DNA of 64,000 nucleotides from Arabidopsis thaliana (lineage: Eukaryota > Streptophyta > Magnoliopsida > Brassicales > Brassicaceae): NCBI RefSeq assembly GCF_000001735.4, contig NC_003071.7, forward strand, positions 3,899,151-3,963,150, written 5' to 3'. Below, one piece after another: positions 46,764-57,967 of the stretch; the first letter of the stretch is position 1; every line of letters begins with the position of its first letter. Below the pieces are notes generated by a model. The model saw only the letters and a program-made list of their open reading frames with translations. It searched no databases and had not been told where the DNA came from. The translations under genes and the position numbers were made by a program.

Positions 46764-48376
46764 ATGCCTAGGCAAACAAGGAGCACAAAACAGAAGGAGC
46801 TTATCAACTTGTCTGTTCTGGACTTAGAAAAACTTGAACGCACCAACAGAAAAACTCAGAAATTAGCAATGGTTGACAGAGTCATCAGAGGCTGGTCAGA
46901 GATTGGATGATCATGGACTCATCCTACCTGAGGACGCCAATGAGGATCAGGCGCGCCTCAATGCGCAATTAGCTGCTAGAGACGCAGCTGGGCTTGGTGT
47001 CGACCGACACCAACTGGGTGTTGATCGACACCATCGAGAGCAGCACACAGATACAATCGGTGTCGAACGACACAACAGAGGTGTCGATCGACACCAACAC
47101 CAGATTCCTGCAGCTATTCCTCCAGCTGCGGAACCACGTCGTACTCTTGGGGATTTCAACAGGCCAGACCTGTTCTAGCTAATCGATCAGCGATTGTACC
47201 CCCACCATTCCAAAGGAACAACTATGTGCTTAAGCCTGCCTACTTTGCTTTAGTTAGCCAGCATCCTTTCCATGGCTTATCTCATGAGCAGCCAATGGAT
47301 CATATCGAGCGATTTGAAGATCTTGTTTTGAGCATCAAGGCTAATGGAGTCTCAGAGGACTACCTACTGTGCAAGCTCTTCCCTTATTCACTTGCTTGGG
47401 AAGCAGCTTCTTGGCTGAAACAACTTAAAGCAAGTTCCCTCAAGACTTGGAGAAGCATCAAGATAGCCTTCCTGAACAATTTCTACGATGATGCTAAGTC
47501 TGAGGAGTTGAGAAACAAGCTCTCTACCTTCACACAAGGTCCAGCTGAAGCTTTCAAGGCTGCTTTGGTTCGTTTCAAGGAGTACCAACGAGATTGTCCA
47601 CATCATGGTTTCAGTGAGGTACAACTTCTAGGTACCTTCTTCAGAGGAGTTGATTGGAGATACCAGATAGCTCTAGATGCAGCGAGTAATGGTAACTTCA
47701 ACACACGTTACCCAGCTGATGCTACACCCCTGATAGAGAACCTCGCTTGCTGCAACAGTACCAAGAATGCTGATTTTGAGAGGAAGAAGATTGCTGGAGC
47801 TATTTGAAGAAATTAGATGGCAGAGGTGAATGCTAAGCTGGATTCGGTTCATAACTTGCTCACAGGGAAGAAGCATGACCACTTTGGAGCTGAGGAAGAG
47901 ACTATTGAGCCTGAGCATGAGTCAGAGGAACGAGTCTTCTACATAGATGGTCAGGGATACAGGAAGTTTGGGCAGCCACAGGGCAACTTCAGTGGCAACA
48001 GGTTTAAAGGGAACCAGGGTTACTCCAACTACACTCCAAAGCCTGCTTTCCAAAAGACTTTTCCTCAAAGCAACTTTCTGAGGAACTATGGTAATTCAAC
48101 TTACCAAGCCTCCCCCCCCCCCCTCCACCCTCATTAGAGACAAGAATGGAATCGATGCTTGAGCAGATTTTGGAAAGCCACACAAAGCTTGTTGTAGAGT
48201 TTAATGGCAAGTTTAATGCTGTCTACACAGATCTTAATGGGAAGATCGACAATCTGAGCTCTCGCTTGAAGAAGCTAAATGTATAGGAAGCTCAAACTAC
48301 ACAATCTATCAAGAGACAAGAGGGTTTTCTTCCTGGTAATCCTGATGCTAACCCAAGGAAGAGTTGTAATGCCATC
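46764..48376 (+). pseudogene. Athila-type gag of element A, broken
   Basis: Gag polyprotein with ATG at 46764 (MPRQTRSTKQKELINL). Frame changes occur near 46890 and 47176. The N-terminal part holds four VDRH/VERH repeats encoded by palindromic TGTCGATCGACA-type strings (46996-47095). The retrotransposon gag domain is at 47226-47807 (HPFHGLSHEQPMDHIERFED; LFPYSLAWEAASWLKQLKAS; FKEYQRDCPHHGFSE; LDAASNGNF). Two stops separate it from the next part (47817-48137). A run of 12 C's at about 48112-48123 shifts the frame before the C-terminal helix region and the PGNPDANPRK linker into protease. Confidence 0.85.
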
Positions 48377-49105
48377 TTGATCAGAGAAGGAGATGATGTG
48401 TGGGAAGAATTGGATACTGAAGACGAGTTGGAGACGACACCCTCCTGTGTCGATCAACACCATATAGGACGCTCTTCTCAGAGACGACTCAATACGACAG
48501 TGTCGATCGATACCCCTCTAGTGCCGATCAACACTGGATCAGGACTGCACCTTGTGAGGTGCAAGAACCTATGCAGCCCAAGTCTGTCTACACTCCTCCT
48601 GTCCCTTATCCAAGGAGGCGTCGTTCTAAGCAGGAGCTTCATGCTGCTAAGTGCACATCCATAATGGAAAAGATCCTCCACACTCTTCCTAAGGATGCTT
48701 CAGAGACATCTTCCGCCTCACTCAACAAGTATGTCAAGCGAGTTGTTGACAATGAAGCAAAGCTGCTTACCAGAGACATTAGTGCAATCATGCTGCTTAA
48801 GGCCAAGAAGGAGAAGGCACAGGGGGTAGAGATAGCTGAGTACATCCGCACCATTACTCTTGGTCAAACCACTAAGAAGCTTGAAGATCAAGGTAGCTTT
48901 GTCCTTGATTGCTCTATCTCCACAAGCAGATTCAGCCGCTCTTTGTGTGATCTGGGATCGAGCATCAACCTCATGCCCAAGTCTGTTGCTGAGAGACTAG
49001 GCATGACTAACTACAGACCTACTCGCATCACTCCTCTCTTCGCGGATCGTTCCAAGCGAATCCCAGAAGGAATCCTTTAAGATGTTCTTGTTAAGGTTGG
49101 TAACT
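48377..49105 (+). pseudogene. Athila-type protease region of element A, N-terminal part
   Basis: Continues gag into the protease. It includes two more SID/VDQH strings from the palindromic motif (48446-48534), then a linker (48559 on: LHAAKCTSIMEKILHTLPKD), and the aspartic protease with an intact D-L-G-S-S active-site motif (DLGSSINLMPKSVAERLGM) at about 48949. One stop lies at 49078-49080. The gene is cut at 49105 by element B within the sequence VKVGN, and resumes at 57305. Confidence 0.85.
49101..49105. repeat. Left target-site duplication TAACT of element B
   Basis: TAACT directly before the TG of the element B 5' LTR, repeated at 57300-57304. Confidence 0.9.
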
Positions 49106-50132
49106 TGATATGTCTATAATTTGCATGATTTAGGCATTCACTCTTCACCACTTTGTCATTGTTTCATCCACATTTCATCTCATTAGGAGTCGTTTTAGTG
49201 TGTTTTACATACTTAGGACGATTTTGCATTAGGATTGCATGTGCATGGCATATTTGGTTGTTTTCAGGTACTTTGGATGCTTTTGGAGTTCAAACAGAGG
49301 AAAAACAGAACATGAAGTCAGAATGCCCAATGACGCCTTCAGCAAAAGTGCTCTATCGCAGCCTCGGAGCCCTGCCAGGGCAAATCACTCTATCGCAACC
49401 CCGGAGAAGCAAACAGCTTAGTTTCACTCAATCGCGAAGCCGGAGGAATCACCCCATCAAAACCACTCGATCACCACTCTATCACCAGGAAGCCTATCTG
49501 CTCATTCTGCACTCAACCAGACAAGCTGAGAACAAAGAAGAGAAGAGAAGCCGAAGAAACCACTCGATCACACCCTCATGACATCCACTCGATCGCACTC
49601 GATCACAAGGTCGCTGGACCATTCAATCTCGACTTCACTACATTTCACTCGATCGCAAGACGGAGCCCCTGAAGCCCAGTTTGATCAATGACATACTCGA
49701 TCACTAGGAAGCTCATTTCTGCCCGTCAGATGCCAATGACATATTCGGTCGCAGGATCATGACGTGAAGATTCGCTATATATTTAGTTTCCTTATTTGTT
49801 TTATTTCTCGCTTATATAAACTGCCTCTTAGGGTTTTCCCTAGGGCGTGGGCTATTATCCGCTATTATCCGTTTTTATCTCGCTTTTACATTTTTGCAAC
49901 TTTGATAGCCGCAGTGTTTCTCCTGTGACTTTGTAGTTTTGTTTTCAAGTATTTGATATTCAGTTTTCGTTTAAGTCATTCGTCATTTTTGTTATCATGT
50001 TTTCAATTGTTGCTTTGTTATTGTCTTTGATTATGTCTGAGTAGTGAACTGTATTTCTGAGGATGGGATAGAATAGTTGTGGTTTACTTGGTCGTTTTAG
50101 GTGGTTGAGTTTAGAATACTAGAATCCCTTCT
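49106..50132 (+). repeat. Element B 5' LTR, 3'-truncated
   Basis: 1027 bp of a 1651-bp LTR. It matches the 3' LTR until AGAATCCCTTCT (50121-50132; counterpart ends at 56676), after which coding sequence follows. TATATAAA at 49813-49820 is the likely promoter. Many CTCGATCAC/CTCGATCGC motifs lie at about 49465-49710. Confidence 0.9.
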
Positions 50133-51055
50133 TGGACGTTGAGGAAAGCTTGGAAAAGCAGATATGAATCTCTGGCAGAAAAACAACTTGATGAGATGGA
50201 AGCTGTGATGCCCTTAATAGAAGTCCTCAAGTTGATTTCAGACCCTCACAAAGATGTGAGAAACCTGATACTGGAAAGGCTCAACATATATCAGGATTCA
50301 GATTACGAAGACGATGTCATTATGCATCAAGCCGCTGGTGAGAGGATTATTCAAGAGAAGCTGGAAGATCCTGGATCTTTCACTCTGCCATGTTCCATTA
50401 GGCAATTGACTTTCATCAATTGTTTAGGTGATCTAGGAGCCTCAGTCAGTTTAATGCCACTCTCTGTGGCAAGGAAGCTGGGATTCGTTCAGTACAAGCC
50501 CTGTGACATCACCTTGATCCTTGCTGATAGAACTTCAGACCTTTCAGCATTCTAGAGAACGTGCCAGTAATGATAGATGGAGTTGAGGTACCCACTGATT
50601 TTGTCGTGCTTGAAATGGATGAAGAGTCTAAGGATCCGCTGATCTTAGGAAGACCTTTCTTAGCCTCAGTGGGAGCAGTAATAGATGTCAGATATGGTAA
50701 GATTGATCTCAACCTTGGGAGGCATGTCAAGTTACAGTTTGACATCAACAAATTTCCGACAAGGCCACCAACAGAAGGAAAAACCTTAGAGGTCCAGAGA
50801 GCGGTTCCAAGTGAAGGCCTTGAGATCAAAAGAGCGAAGGAGCAAATTTTGGTTCAAAGTCCGCCATCGAACTCGACTACTCGATCGAGTATACCCTCCT
50901 CACTTGATTGGCTGGAACTCAATAGGAAGGCTGATCTACAGAACAGAACCATTCAGAAGCTGAGCTACACTGTTGAAAAGCTTAGAGACAAACTAAGTCA
51001 AATGCAAAAGGAGGTTCAGCCCCAGGTCAACCGTGACACGATTTCAAGAAAGTAG
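50133..51055 (+). pseudogene. Athila-type gag-protease of element B, N-terminally truncated
   Basis: Open from the deletion junction. A linker ([20 protein letters not shown]) leads to an intact protease active site ([19 protein letters not shown], about 50431-50487). One base is lost near 50539, shifting the frame. The flap and C-terminal lobe then read [17 protein letters not shown] and [20 protein letters not shown] (50561 on). A palindrome ACTCGATCGAGT is at 50880-50891 within coding. The frame ends at TAG 51053-51055 after a coiled-coil-like stretch ([20 protein letters not shown]). Processing of the polyprotein is its family role. The gag core itself is absent. Confidence 0.85.
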
Positions 51056-51236
51056 ATCACCTGGGATTGGTCAGAAGAGAAAGACTATCCTCCAGAGGAG
51101 AAAGCAGCCTACTATGAGGAAAGAAGAATTGAGTACTCAGCTGTGCAACTATCGAGGGAGGATGCTGAGTATGATGATGATATCAGTGAAGAGGAGGACT
51201 TCTCAAGTTCCCTCTGTCACATTTTCTCCACTTGAT
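51056..51236 (+). pseudogene. Acidic tail after the element B protease
   Basis: In-frame continuation after the TAG at 51053: ITWDWSEEKDYPPEEKAAYY, then SREDAEYDDDISEEEDF, ending HIFST before a stop at about 51234. It matches the tail at 1088-1357 in the leftmost fragment. I do not recognise a domain. It occupies the place where reverse transcriptase would start, which supports a pol-less family. Confidence 0.6.
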
Positions 51237-52166
51237 TAGTGTGAGGAGTCATGCTAGAGACTCTAAACAAGCTCAGTTGGGAGGAAGTCCCATGACTATC
51301 CCTGTATATACTTTTTATTTATTTTGTTACTTTTGATTCGTTTTGGTTGTGTCGTTGATTCTCAGGAAATGAATAACAGCTGGAGTGATCAACAAGGATG
51401 TGATCGAGTGTTAAAATGAAAATTTTCCAATTTTTTTTTTTTTTTCAAATACTCGATCACAACGTAGGAGTGAAAGCTCAGGAGTGCGATCTAGTAGATT
51501 CGGGATAACAATTTTCTACTAGATCGCAAAGAGGAGTGAAAGTGTCCACAGAACGTCAATGACAAACCTCAGTCCCATTAAGCCTACTGGATTTCAATCT
51601 CCACCAAAACTCCAAAAAGTCCATGCTGTGTCCAATTGTAGCCCATGACACGAAATTAAAGGATCAACAGCCCATACTCGATCACAAGGCGCGTGACTTG
51701 AAGGAACCCCATCCTGCCGACATAAAGCACCATGCTTTATCACCTTATCACTTTGCCGACATCATAACGGGCATTGCATCCCATCCGTCCGTTTAAAAGC
51801 AACACACCTCCTCCACTCATTCAAATCGCAAAGGGAGATAAGTGTCACTACTCTTCACTTTTCTTCATCACTTGTGATTTCAAAACATCTCTCTTGTTTA
51901 TCTCTCTACTTCACTACCAAAAACGCTCTCAACTCTTTCGTTGTTGCTAGCTGTTATTGACTAAAACAGAACCTCAGAAACTACTCTATCGCAACCCTGT
52001 CTCTCATTTGCTTGCTTCACTCGATCGCGACCTAAGCTCTCACTATCAAATTCTACTCGATCACAACTCTATATCAACAGGACGTCATTTCTTTCATTGT
52101 CTTTGTTTGTTTCTCACTAACCTACTGAGCTTTAGTTGTGAGTTTCAAATCGATTTCAGCTTCAAG
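51237..52166 (+). promoter_or_regulatory. Leader region before the ORF-1-like gene of element B
   Basis: About 930 non-coding bases. It starts AAACAAGCTCAGTTGGGAGG, the family's post-protease linker. A T run is at about 51431-51445. LTR-like CTCGATCAC/CTAGATCGC motifs recur at about 51450-51530, 51674 and 52018-52065. A TATA-like TTTAAAAG at 51792-51799 lies upstream of the ATG at 52167. It could be an internal promoter or a leader for a spliced RNA. Confidence 0.35.
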
Positions 52167-54036
52167 ATGAGTTCACACAGCTACGAATCATCTATGGATG
52201 CCGACTACAATGTTGATGATGCTGAATCTTGGTCAACTAGGCCAGAGAGAGAAGCAGATGAGTATAGGCGATTTGTGGAGGAAATAGAGCGAGCAGTCGC
52301 CAATGACAGGAGAAGAGAAGAGATAGCCAGAGGGAAGAGGTCAATGACGTAAAAATTATGAGCTAATTGATGAAGAGATGGAAGATGATGCAGAGTACAT
52401 TCCGGAGCAAACCCGCAAGACCACCAAGTCCCTAATGAAAGAAGACAAGCTGACGCCGGGAGACTACTACAAGGCTCTCAAAAGAAATCCGTTTTGGGGA
52501 ACAAGATATCCTCACCCGGAGACAATGGCGGAGTTAGGCATCCTGGAAGACGTTCAACTCTTGTTCGAGAAATGCCACATGACAACACTCATGTCTCATC
52601 CCTATCCTACCTATGAGGATGAGACACTTCAATTCCTTTCATCACTTTAAGTGGAATTGCTTGAGGGGTTGTCAGCTGCTGAGTTAAGAGAAGAAGGGCT
52701 TGGTTACTTAAGCTTCACCATCGACGACCGCGACTATATCATGGCGATCAAGACGCTGGAATCCATGTTTGGGTTTCCCAGTGGCACGGGAATGAAACCG
52801 AAGTTTGCCCGAGAGGAATTGAAATCTTTGTGGAACACGATCGGAGACACCACCAGCTTCAACTCTGCAAGATCCAAGAGCAACTCCATCCGCAATCCCG
52901 CCATTCGCTATTTCCAGAGAGCCATGGCCAATGTCCCTTACGCTAGGGAGATATCAGCCACTGTGACAAACCAAGACATGGAGACGTTAGACCTGGCACT
53001 GCTAAGTTTTCTCCGTTACACCAAGGACGGGAAAACGATGAAGGGAGATACCAATGACACACCACCGTCAATGTATCTTCTCAGTCACTTATGCAGCTAC
53101 AGAGGGTGGGCGATGGCCAATGACAAGAAGAACGCGAAAGGAGCCCTTTGCATTGGAGGAGTGGTCACACCAATTCTCCTATCGTGCGACGTCCCGCTGC
53201 GACCGGATCCAATCCAACCACGTTGGATGGATATCGCCCATCTCAAGCTTGCCCATGTGATCGAACATAAGGTCTATGACGGGAGGTACGCTTTCAAGTT
53301 TGATCACCCGTCAACAGGCGAAGCAACTATTCTTCTCGCATTCAGTGAAATGACAACCATCACGGTGAGAGACAACATCGACTTTTCGCCACCACAAGAA
53401 ATCCTCCATGCTGTGATTGGAGGATCCGCGTCCCGGAATGCTGAAGAAGTAGAAGGTCAGAGTGACAATGAGGAGACCAATTGGGAGAACTATGACACGA
53501 GCCGCTACCACTTTGAAGAACACAAGCCCCCTTCACGAGAAAGCAAGAGTCTCGCTGAAGCACACCGGAAGCTCAGTCTAACCCAAAGGTGGTGCAAGTT
53601 TCAAGACAAGATCATCCATAAGTGTGTCAAGGCCATTGACAACATGCAGAAGGCAATCAGTTGCACCACATCCACCAGTGCGATCACCAGGGACAACCTG
53701 CCTGAAGACATGCCATCCAGGCGTCATGACATTGCCCCGCCAAGGCAATCTGCTTATCAACAGAGAGAACGCGCTGTCTCGCAAGAACCCGCACGACACT
53801 CGTCTCACGAGGTCAGGGAGCACAAGAGGCGGAAGAGCGCTAGGATGGTTCGATCATCAAGCAAGGGTCGGATAATGTCGGGGCGGAGAACACGTCAGCG
53901 TCGTGCTGAACAACCTGCTGGGGTTGCGATCGAGCACAATGACGAGGAGATGGCGGAGCCACATCAAGAACCGGTCATGCCTGCTGAGTACACTCAAGCA
54001 GATATGGATGACTACATCTCCAGGACATTCTACTGA
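52167..54036 (+). pseudogene. Athila ORF-1 family (PF03078-like) protein, nearly intact
   Basis: Gene of about 620 residues after the gag-protease part. ATG at 52167 ([15 protein letters not shown]). An acidic N-terminus meets a frameshift at about 52348. From 52378 the conserved domain reads [14 protein letters not shown], a TAA at 52648-52650 (probably from CAA), then [79 protein letters not shown] and [18 protein letters not shown]. The C-terminus (residues about 400-620) is basic and low in complexity ([20 protein letters not shown]). It resembles the 'Arabidopsis retrotransposon ORF-1' family. The role is unknown. Only one frameshift and one stop separate it from an open gene. Confidence 0.75.
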
Positions 54037-55610
54037 GGTAACACACCAAAACCCTTAGTAAATACCGCTTTTGTTTTTGTTTCTGTGTTTATCTTGAATT
54101 CTTTCACAAATTTTGATTACACAAGGGACTGTGTAATTTAAGTTTGGGGGAGGGTTCAAGACGTATTTGACTTGTTTTTTGTGAATATCATTTGAGTCTG
54201 CATATCATCTAAGTCATAGAAAAAAACAAAAAAAATTTGAAATTTTTTGAAAATGAATTCCACAAAAACAGAGTGATCATTTAGTTGCATTTAGAATCGA
54301 GTCTAGAGTGTTTCATATAGGATTGTTGCATATGCATAGGGGATAATGAGGAAATAGCCTTGTAAGCATGATGATTCACTAAAATGAGTTATTAGTTCTC
54401 TGAGGCATTTGAATGAATTTGAAATAAAACCGCACCATGTTCTATAGAAACCACTCGATGCATGTCATGACACCTTTCCCTGTCAATTTGAACTTGAATC
54501 TGACTTATAATTATCATGTTTGCATCGTTTTTGAACTCGTGGATAGAATACATATTTGGATTTTCTTTCACTTATTCACCACTCTTGTTAATCCAAGTAG
54601 CTGCTTCTATTATTGGAGTAGTTCCCCCACCCTTAACCAACCCTTCTTTCAAGCCATGTTATTTTGTGAGAGCATGTGAGGCCTATTTTCAGGATTGAGC
54701 TTGGTAGAACGTGTTAGGTTTGAGCCGACAAGAGTAGTATCTCATGTAGTTCCAATCCGCGTTTTCGGACTTGGTAGGACTAGGTGGGAACTTATTTGGG
54801 GATTGAGATTGAGTGTGAAAAGAAAAAGAAAGAAAAAAAAATGGGTTAGAGTCTTTAGGAGAAAGAAGCTGAAAATCATATTGTGGTCTAGTGAATGTTT
54901 GAGAAGCATAGAATTGTTAAGATATGCTCTAAAAAAATAGATGGCAACAAAAACAGAAAAAGAAAAAAAAAAAAAAAAAAATGATAAGAGCCATAAGAGT
55001 TAAAGAAAAACCCAATTCACTAGATTAGACTCATAGAGTTTAAGAAAAGCTTCTCCTTAAGAACAAGAGCCAAAGAAAAGAAAAGGAAACATTGATCCAA
55101 GAAAAAATAGAAATATGCCTTTAGTGCAAAAGAGTAGACTTATGATCATCATTGGGTTTAGAGATAGGACCATCTACTTGTTATTCACGGTTTATGTCAT
55201 TGGGTAGATGGGATGCTATTCTTGTATGCATAGGTTGGCACTTACCTTTAGCATTCTTCTAAAGCTTAGTCCTTTTTCATTGAGAGTCCCCTGCTACTAA
55301 AATCTAAACCACTAAAAAGGGACCATCTTTGTCTCATAACCTGTCATTAGCCAAATGAGTTCACTAGCGATGCATATCTTGATTCATGTTTTTGAACTTA
55401 ATGAATGTTAAAGGGATTGGTTGATCTTGACGCATTGTGCATTTGAGTGTAGGTTTGGATCATAACAGAGCATGGCTAAAGTTTTTGAGTAGAAGTCGAT
55501 CACCTCGCATCTTAGAACTGTTAGCTGGTACATTGATCTTAATTGTCATATCTCATGCTTTGGTTCTGAATCCCCAACTTCAAACCTCTCCTTCTGCTTA
55601 TGTCTTCTTG
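54037..55610 (+). other. 3' non-coding region of element B with internal polypurine-like tract
   Basis: No coding signal. GGGACTGTGTAATTTAAGTT then TGGGGGAGGG (54125-54154) resembles a polypurine tract with its leader, about 1.5 kb before the real one. A run of A's lies at 54962-54981. The rest is A-rich with no gene. Confidence 0.6.
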
Positions 55611-55648
55611 TTTGCTTGAGGGCAAGCAAAGACTAAGTTTGGGGGAGT
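55611..55648 (+). other. Stem-loop and polypurine tract of element B
   Basis: TTTGCTTGAGGGCAAGCAAA (55611-55630) is a perfect 8-bp stem with loop AGGG. It is followed by GACTAAGTTTGGGGGAGT, the plus-strand primer tract, ending at the 3' LTR (55649). The same pair occurs at 59041-59078 in element A. Confidence 0.85.
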
Positions 55649-57299
55649 TGATATGTCTATAATTTGCATGATTTACGCATTCATTCTTCACCACTTTGTC
55701 ATTGTTTAATCCACATTTCATCTCATTAGGAGTTGTTTCAGTGTGTTTTACATACTTAGGACGATGTTGCATTAGGATTGCATGTGCATGGCATATTTGG
55801 TTGTTTTCAGGTACTTTGGATGCTTTTGGAGTTCAAACAGAGGAAAAACAGAACATGAAGTCAGAATGCCCAATGACGCCTTCAGCAAAAGTACTCTATC
55901 GCAGCCTCGGAGCCCTGCCAGGGCAAATCAATCTATCGCAACCCCCGGAGAAGCAAACAGCTCAGTTTCACTCAATCGCGAAGCAGGAGGAATCACCCCA
56001 TCAGAACCACTCGATCACCACTCTATCACCAGGAAGCCTATCTGCTCATTCTGCACTCAACCAGACAAGCTGAGAACAAAGAAGAGAAGAGAAGCCGAAG
56101 AAACCACTCGATCACACCCTCATGACATCCACTCGATCGCACTCGATCACAAGGTCGCTGGACCATTCAATCTCGACTTCACTGCATTTCACTCGATCGC
56201 AAGACGGAGGCCCTAAAGCCCAGTTTGATCAATGACATATTCGATCACTAGGAAGCTCATTTCTGCTCGTCAGATGCCAATGACATATTCGGTCGCAGGA
56301 TCATGACGTGAAGATTCGCTATATATTTAGTTTCCTTATTTGTTTTATTTCTCGCTTATATAAACTGCCTCTTAGGGTTTTCCCTAGGGCGTGGGCTATT
56401 ATCCGCTATTATCCGTTTTTATCTCGCTTTTACATTTTTGCAACTTTGATAGCCGCAGTGTTTCTCCTGCGACTTTGTAGTTTCGTTTTCAAGTATTTGA
56501 TATTCAGTTTTCGTTTAAGTCTTTTATCATTTCTGTTATCATGTTTTCAATTGTTGCTTTGTTATTGTCTTTGATTATGTCTGAGTAGTGAACTGTATTT
56601 CTGAGGATGGGATAGAATAGTTGTGGTTTACTTGGTCGTTTTAGGTGGTTGAGTTTAGAATACTAGAATCCCTTCTGGATTAGTTGCGCTTATTGCTTAT
56701 TTCACTGGCTAATGTGGAGTATGAGTCCAGACGTCCAGCGCTCAGAAGGCGTTTAATGGGCGTTGGATCCTAGTAATTCCAAAGATATCTGACTCTACCC
56801 AAAGGGATTGACTATAGAGAGGGTATTGGCTTTAACATGTTGATTCGATAATGCTTGCTTAGTTACAGTTCGCTAAAGGGATTTAGGTCAGTGTCTAGCT
56901 TTGCTTGAGGATTTCTATCACGGGAGTGAATTAATCTTTTGTTGAACTTGTTGTCTAGGGATAGCTTCTGTGAAGTTTTGTCAACCGCCTGAATAGATTA
57001 AGTAGACCACACTATTCGATTACCCCATCCTTAGGAATCGTTTATCCATTTGATTGCCTGTTATCATTTCTGCTTTGTCATTCACTTGCCTGCTATTGCC
57101 ATTCCTGCTTTTAGTTTCATTTCATTTCTGTTATTGCATACTAGGACTGTTAGAACCAACCAACTATCTGCTTGGCTTGACTTAGAGCTTTCTGATCATA
57201 TCTCATCTGTTTGCATCACACCGGATTGGATTGACATCCTAAAATACTACAACGACAAGATAGTGTTTTAGAGATTAATTGACAAAAATCCTACTATCA
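55649..57299 (+). repeat. Element B 3' LTR, full length
   Basis: 1651 bp, TGATATGTCTATAATTTGC to CCTACTATCA. TATATAAA at 56357-56364. CTCGATCAC/CTCGATCGC motifs cluster at about 56008-56245. It is the only complete LTR of this family in the window and a reference for the truncated copies at 20014 and 49106. Confidence 0.92.
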
Positions 57300-57304
57300 T
57301 AACT
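57300..57304. repeat. Right target-site duplication TAACT of element B
   Basis: TAACT directly after the 3' LTR of element B, paired with 49101-49105. Confidence 0.9.
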
Positions 57305-57967
57305 CCATAATCCCAGCTGATTTCGTGGTCCTGGACTATGAGAAGGAACCCAAGGATCCCCTTATCCTTGGATGAGCATTCCTAACTACAGCTGGTGCTA
57401 GGTTTGATGTGAAGAGAGGGAGATCTCTCTCAAGGTTTGTGGTTAAGATATGGAGTTTGGCATGGATGGCTCACTAAGCCAATCAGTTGCATTGCTTCCA
57501 GCATAGTCATACCTCCCCAGACTGATCAAAATCCCACCATAGAGCCACACACAACGCTCCCATCTGCTCGACTCACAAATGAGAGTTGTAGGGCAATAGT
57601 CTCGATCGACACTACTACCTCTGTCGATCGACACCCACGGGTTTCACAGACAGAGGATTCCGCACATTCTCTTCAGCCCAAACCACTTGAGGACCTATGT
57701 GATAAGTTCTCTTCTATCTCTTCTCCTAGTTTATCTATGATTACTTCCTTGGATTATTCGAAGACTGCTTCACAAGATAACAAGCCTAGAGTCCCTCGAA
57801 AGCTTGTTTCTCCTGTTGTTTTTGCAGATGACGAGAAGAGTGTCGATCGACACACCACTGAGTGTCGATCGACACCAGAAGCTGCTCCAACCAGATCAGT
57901 TTACACACCGTCTTGGAAGGCGAGGAGGCAGCAGCAATCCTCCACCACCACTCCACCCACATCCTGA
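57305..57967 (+). pseudogene. Element A protease region, C-terminal part and tail
   Basis: Resumes the protease interrupted at 49105: IPADFVVLDYEKEPKDPLIL, then a TGA at about 57373 where the family has Arg (ILGRPFL), then TTAGARFDVKRGR. A frame change follows near 57430 into a long tail (57437-57967). The tail is rich in Ser/Pro and contains four palindromic TCGATCGA strings (57599, 57621, 57840, 57862) read as SIDTTTSVDRH and SVDRHTTECRSTPEA. It ends TPPTS with a stop at 57965-57967. There is no reverse transcriptase after it. Confidence 0.75.

Larger units (their letters stand above)
49106..57299 (+). mobile_element. Athila-like element B, nested in element A
   Basis: 8194 bp LTR element, TGATATGTC...CTACTATCA, flanked by TAACT. 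It is inserted in the protease gene of element A, whose reading resumes across the junction (VGN then IPADFVVLDYEKEP). The 5' LTR is cut short at about 50132 and joined directly to gag-protease coding, so the LTR end, primer site and gag N-terminus are deleted. Content: protease, acidic tail, an Athila ORF-1 type gene, polypurine tract, full 3' LTR. No reverse transcriptase or integrase is visible. Confidence 0.92.

Noticed and set aside
47388-47624. Minus-strand open frame inside element A gag
   Set aside because: Antisense shadow of a clear gag domain; no family resemblance.
52651-54036. 461-residue open frame as an intact host gene
   Set aside because: It continues upstream through a single stop and a frameshift into the same Athila ORF-1-like protein and lies inside element B.
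54962-54981. Poly(A) run as a LINE or SINE tail
   Set aside because: It lies in the A-rich 3' non-coding part of element B with no retroposon upstream of it. The same applies to 58201-58220 in element A.
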